From: DALYLB01 sp046154695
GTDB taxonomy: Bacteria > Acidobacteriota > Blastocatellia > RBC074
Direction of reading: 5' to 3'
Assembly: GCA_046154695.1 (NCBI GenBank)
Contig: JBJXFI010000177.1
Coordinates: forward strand, 1 to 15,400
Length of the DNA stretch: 15,400 nucleotides
Shown: positions 14,241-15,400 of the stretch, piece after piece
Layout of the letters: the number at the start of each line of letters is the position of its first letter
How positions within the stretch are numbered: position 1 is the stretch's first letter
Made by a program: the position numbers and the translations under genes
Notes under the pieces: generated by a model
Told to the model about the DNA's origin: nothing
The model's database searches: none
The model's input: only the letters and a program-made list of their open reading frames with translations

Positions 14241-14268
14241 TTTCAACTTTCAACTTTCAACTTTCAAC
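14241..14268. repeat. TTTCAAC heptamer tandem repeat, four copies
   Basis: Four perfect head-to-tail copies of TTTCAAC, preceded by a degenerate CTCTTTC and followed by TCCTTCAATC. A 7-bp unit shifts the reading frame each copy, so it is non-coding in nature. Heptameric short tandem repeats of this type are known in intergenic DNA of cyanobacteria and other phyla. Confidence 0.95.
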
Positions 14269-14484
14269 TCCTTCAATCTCTTCCCGACGAGGAATTTTCT
14301 TGTCTTTTTGCGGCATCCTTCGCGGCGAGGTTGCGCGCAATCCCTTTTTTTGACAAAGTATGCGGGTCGCGTCCGCGTCCCGGTTCGACCGGTCTCGCTC
14401 GACGCGCCGGCCATTGCACGCGCGAACCGGGACCTCCGCCCCGTCGCGATATTGTTTCTCCCGCGTTTCACGCGGAGTCACCGC

Positions 14485-14582
14485 TTGTTTTATCTATGAA
14501 ACAGTATATATCAACAATTTCGCAATAACAAGAGGGTATTTTAGCATTCGTCAAAAAAAATCCTTCCGATTGATTCATAGAT
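14485..14582 (+). promoter_or_regulatory. AT-rich island with 9-bp inverted repeat; possible promoter region for the YkgJ-type gene
   Basis: ATCTATGAA (14492-14500) and TTCATAGAT (14574-14582) are perfect inverted repeats 73 nt apart, bounding an AT-rich stretch with TATATA (14505-14510) and an A8 run. A poor TTGTTT (14485-14490) and TATATC (14507-14512), 16 bp apart, could be -35/-10 elements reading toward the plus-strand gene. The consensus match is weak, so the promoter reading is tentative. Confidence 0.3.
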
Positions 14583-14773
14583 GAGACAGAGGAATGAAGG
14601 TAAGGCGGAAAATTTGTCAGGGGGGGAGGGCGGTGATAAGATCGCGGGAATTCCATCGAACGAAATGAATCAAGAGCAATCAGGGGGAGATCGAAGGCGG
14701 GGGCGTGGGAATTGGCCTGCCGACGGAGTAAATGTTGAGTCTGAGAGGCATAATCAGAGGGGGAAAGAACTGA

Positions 14774-15352
14774 ATGACCCAAGAGAATGAGGGGCCCGTG
14801 AGGCTGGTGCGGATCGAATCATCGAAGAGCCCCGTTCCGCCCGGGGAAGCAGCGGGCGGTTCGTTGCCGGTGCTCCAGATCCCGCAACTGAGCGAGAAGC
14901 GAATCTATCAGAAGAAGTCGTATATCGGATTTAGAAAGATCATCGGATTCGCCTACACGAAACATTCTTATGGCGCGACGCGGCGCTGGGTATTGGCGAA
15001 AGTGTTGCCGGACAAGATTCTGTATCGATGGAAGCCCTATCAACGGGGGGGCTGCAATCGATGCGGCTTGTGTTGCAAGATCGTGTTTCGATGCCCTTTC
15101 TTTTATGAAGGGGAGGGGACGACGGCCTGTATGATCTACACTTCGGAGAAGCATGCGCCGCCGCCGTGCGTGGTCTTTCCGATCGATCCGCGGGATTTGG
15201 CGGAGGTGCAGCGCGAGGTCGCGCCGGCTCCCTGCCCTTTCTATTTCGAGGGGCAGCCTGAGCATCCGACGACCTGGGGAGCGATCCGGGCGGAGATTCG
15301 CGCGGAACTCAACAAGCGGGTCGACAAGCTCAAAGAGGCGTTCAATTTCTGA
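14774..15352 (+). CDS. YkgJ-type cysteine-cluster protein (zinc/iron-chelating domain family)
   Basis: A 192-aa protein with the CxxCxxCC hallmark CNRCGLCC (94-101) of the YkgJ/CxxCxxCC family, presumed to bind zinc or an iron cluster. Additional cysteines at 107, 119, 132 and 154 follow in the family's spacing (RCPFFYEGEG, ACMIYTSEKHAPPPC, APCPFYFEG). Residues 1-40 are a non-conserved leader and residues 41-90 are basic and aromatic. The last 30 residues form an amphipathic helix (IRAEIRAELNKRVDKLKEAF). No signal peptide is seen, so it is probably cytoplasmic. The start is supported by AGGGGG at 14757-14763. It is the only convincing plus-strand gene and is transcribed away from the rest. 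Its function is unknown in most bacteria. Confidence 0.87.
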   Translation: MTQENEGPVRLVRIESSKSPVPPGEAAGGSLPVLQIPQLSEKRIYQKKSYIGFRKIIGFAYTKHSYGATRRWVLAKVLPDKILYRWKPYQRGGCNRCGLCCKIVFRCPFFYEGEGTTACMIYTSEKHAPPPCVVFPIDPRDLAEVQREVAPAPCPFYFEGQPEHPTTWGAIRAEIRAELNKRVDKLKEAFNF

Positions 15353-15400
15353 TTGGCGGGAAAGAGTTCCGGAAAAACCAAAAGGCAAAAATGCGGCGCC

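Larger units (their letters stand above)
13879..14773. other. About 900 bp of gene-free, repeat-rich intergenic DNA
   Basis: No open frame here shows a family motif or a good ribosome-binding site. The stretch contains three perfect short hairpins, a TTTCAAC tandem repeat, an 11-bp long-range inverted repeat (14377-14387 with 14423-14433), and an AT-rich island at 14485-14580 that contrasts with the GC-rich surroundings. It separates the minus-strand genes from the plus-strand YkgJ-type gene, so promoters for both directions should lie here. Confidence 0.7.

Noticed and set aside
14112..14528. Open frames across the heptamer repeat (for example one reading FQLSTFNFQL)
   Set aside because: The apparent peptide repeat is just the TTTCAAC unit translated; no ribosome-binding site or family match.
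14581..14790. Small plus-strand open frame just before the YkgJ-type gene
   Set aside because: Gly/Glu/Arg/Asn-rich with no pattern, overlaps the next start, and no ribosome-binding site upstream of its ATG.

Overview
The window is a GC-rich (roughly 60%) bacterial chromosome segment, almost entirely transcribed from the minus strand. The housekeeping content (asparaginyl-tRNA synthetase, D-Ala-D-Ala ligase, all-trans polyprenyl diphosphate synthase, YajQ) fits a free-living bacterium that makes peptidoglycan and a respiratory quinone. The phylum cannot be fixed from sequence alone. Shine-Dalgarno sites upstream of several starts (VOC gene, DinB gene, sugar nucleotidyltransferase, the 4-TM protein, the 88-aa protein) show ordinary bacterial translation. 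An uncultured Acidobacteriota, Sumerlaeota or PVC-like lineage would fit the gene set and the repeat-rich intergenic DNA, but this is inference.

Region 1 (91-9365, read right to left) is a dense housekeeping array: yajQ, a polyprenyl diphosphate synthase, a coiled-coil plus HARE-HTH-like protein, a CYTH triphosphatase-family protein, a sugar-1-phosphate nucleotidyltransferase, an AmgK-like sugar kinase, asnS, a SAM methyltransferase, arginase and ddl. The HARE-HTH, CYTH and nucleotidyltransferase genes overlap (23 bp, then a 4-bp ATGA junction), so they are probably translationally coupled. The kinase and nucleotidyltransferase resemble the AmgK/MurU pair that recycles MurNAc to UDP-MurNAc. 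With ddl and polyprenyl synthase nearby, the region leans toward cell-envelope metabolism. A candidate sigma70 promoter for the array lies at 9596-9625.

Region 2 (9728-11303) holds a two-domain VOC protein with a textbook rho-independent terminator and a DinB-family protein, each with a strong ribosome-binding site.

Region 3 (11382-13878) is accessory in character. It holds an 88-aa protein, a Trp/Arg-rich small basic protein overlapping it, a four-helix membrane protein, and an ORF carrying only the N-terminal domain of an ISAs1-type transposase without its DDE catalytic domain. The spaces between these genes are rich in inverted repeats, a polypurine tract and short direct repeats.

Region 4 (13879-14773) is about 900 bp with no convincing gene. 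It contains three perfect hairpins in 220 bp, a four-unit TTTCAAC heptamer tandem repeat, a long-range inverted repeat and an AT-rich island. After it comes the only convincing plus-strand gene, a YkgJ-type cysteine-cluster protein (14774-15352).

The most novel candidates are the 11523-13040 three-gene cassette beside the truncated transposase, and the HARE-HTH/CYTH/nucleotidyltransferase/kinase cluster, in which the nucleotidyltransferase lacks the usual metal-binding Asp.
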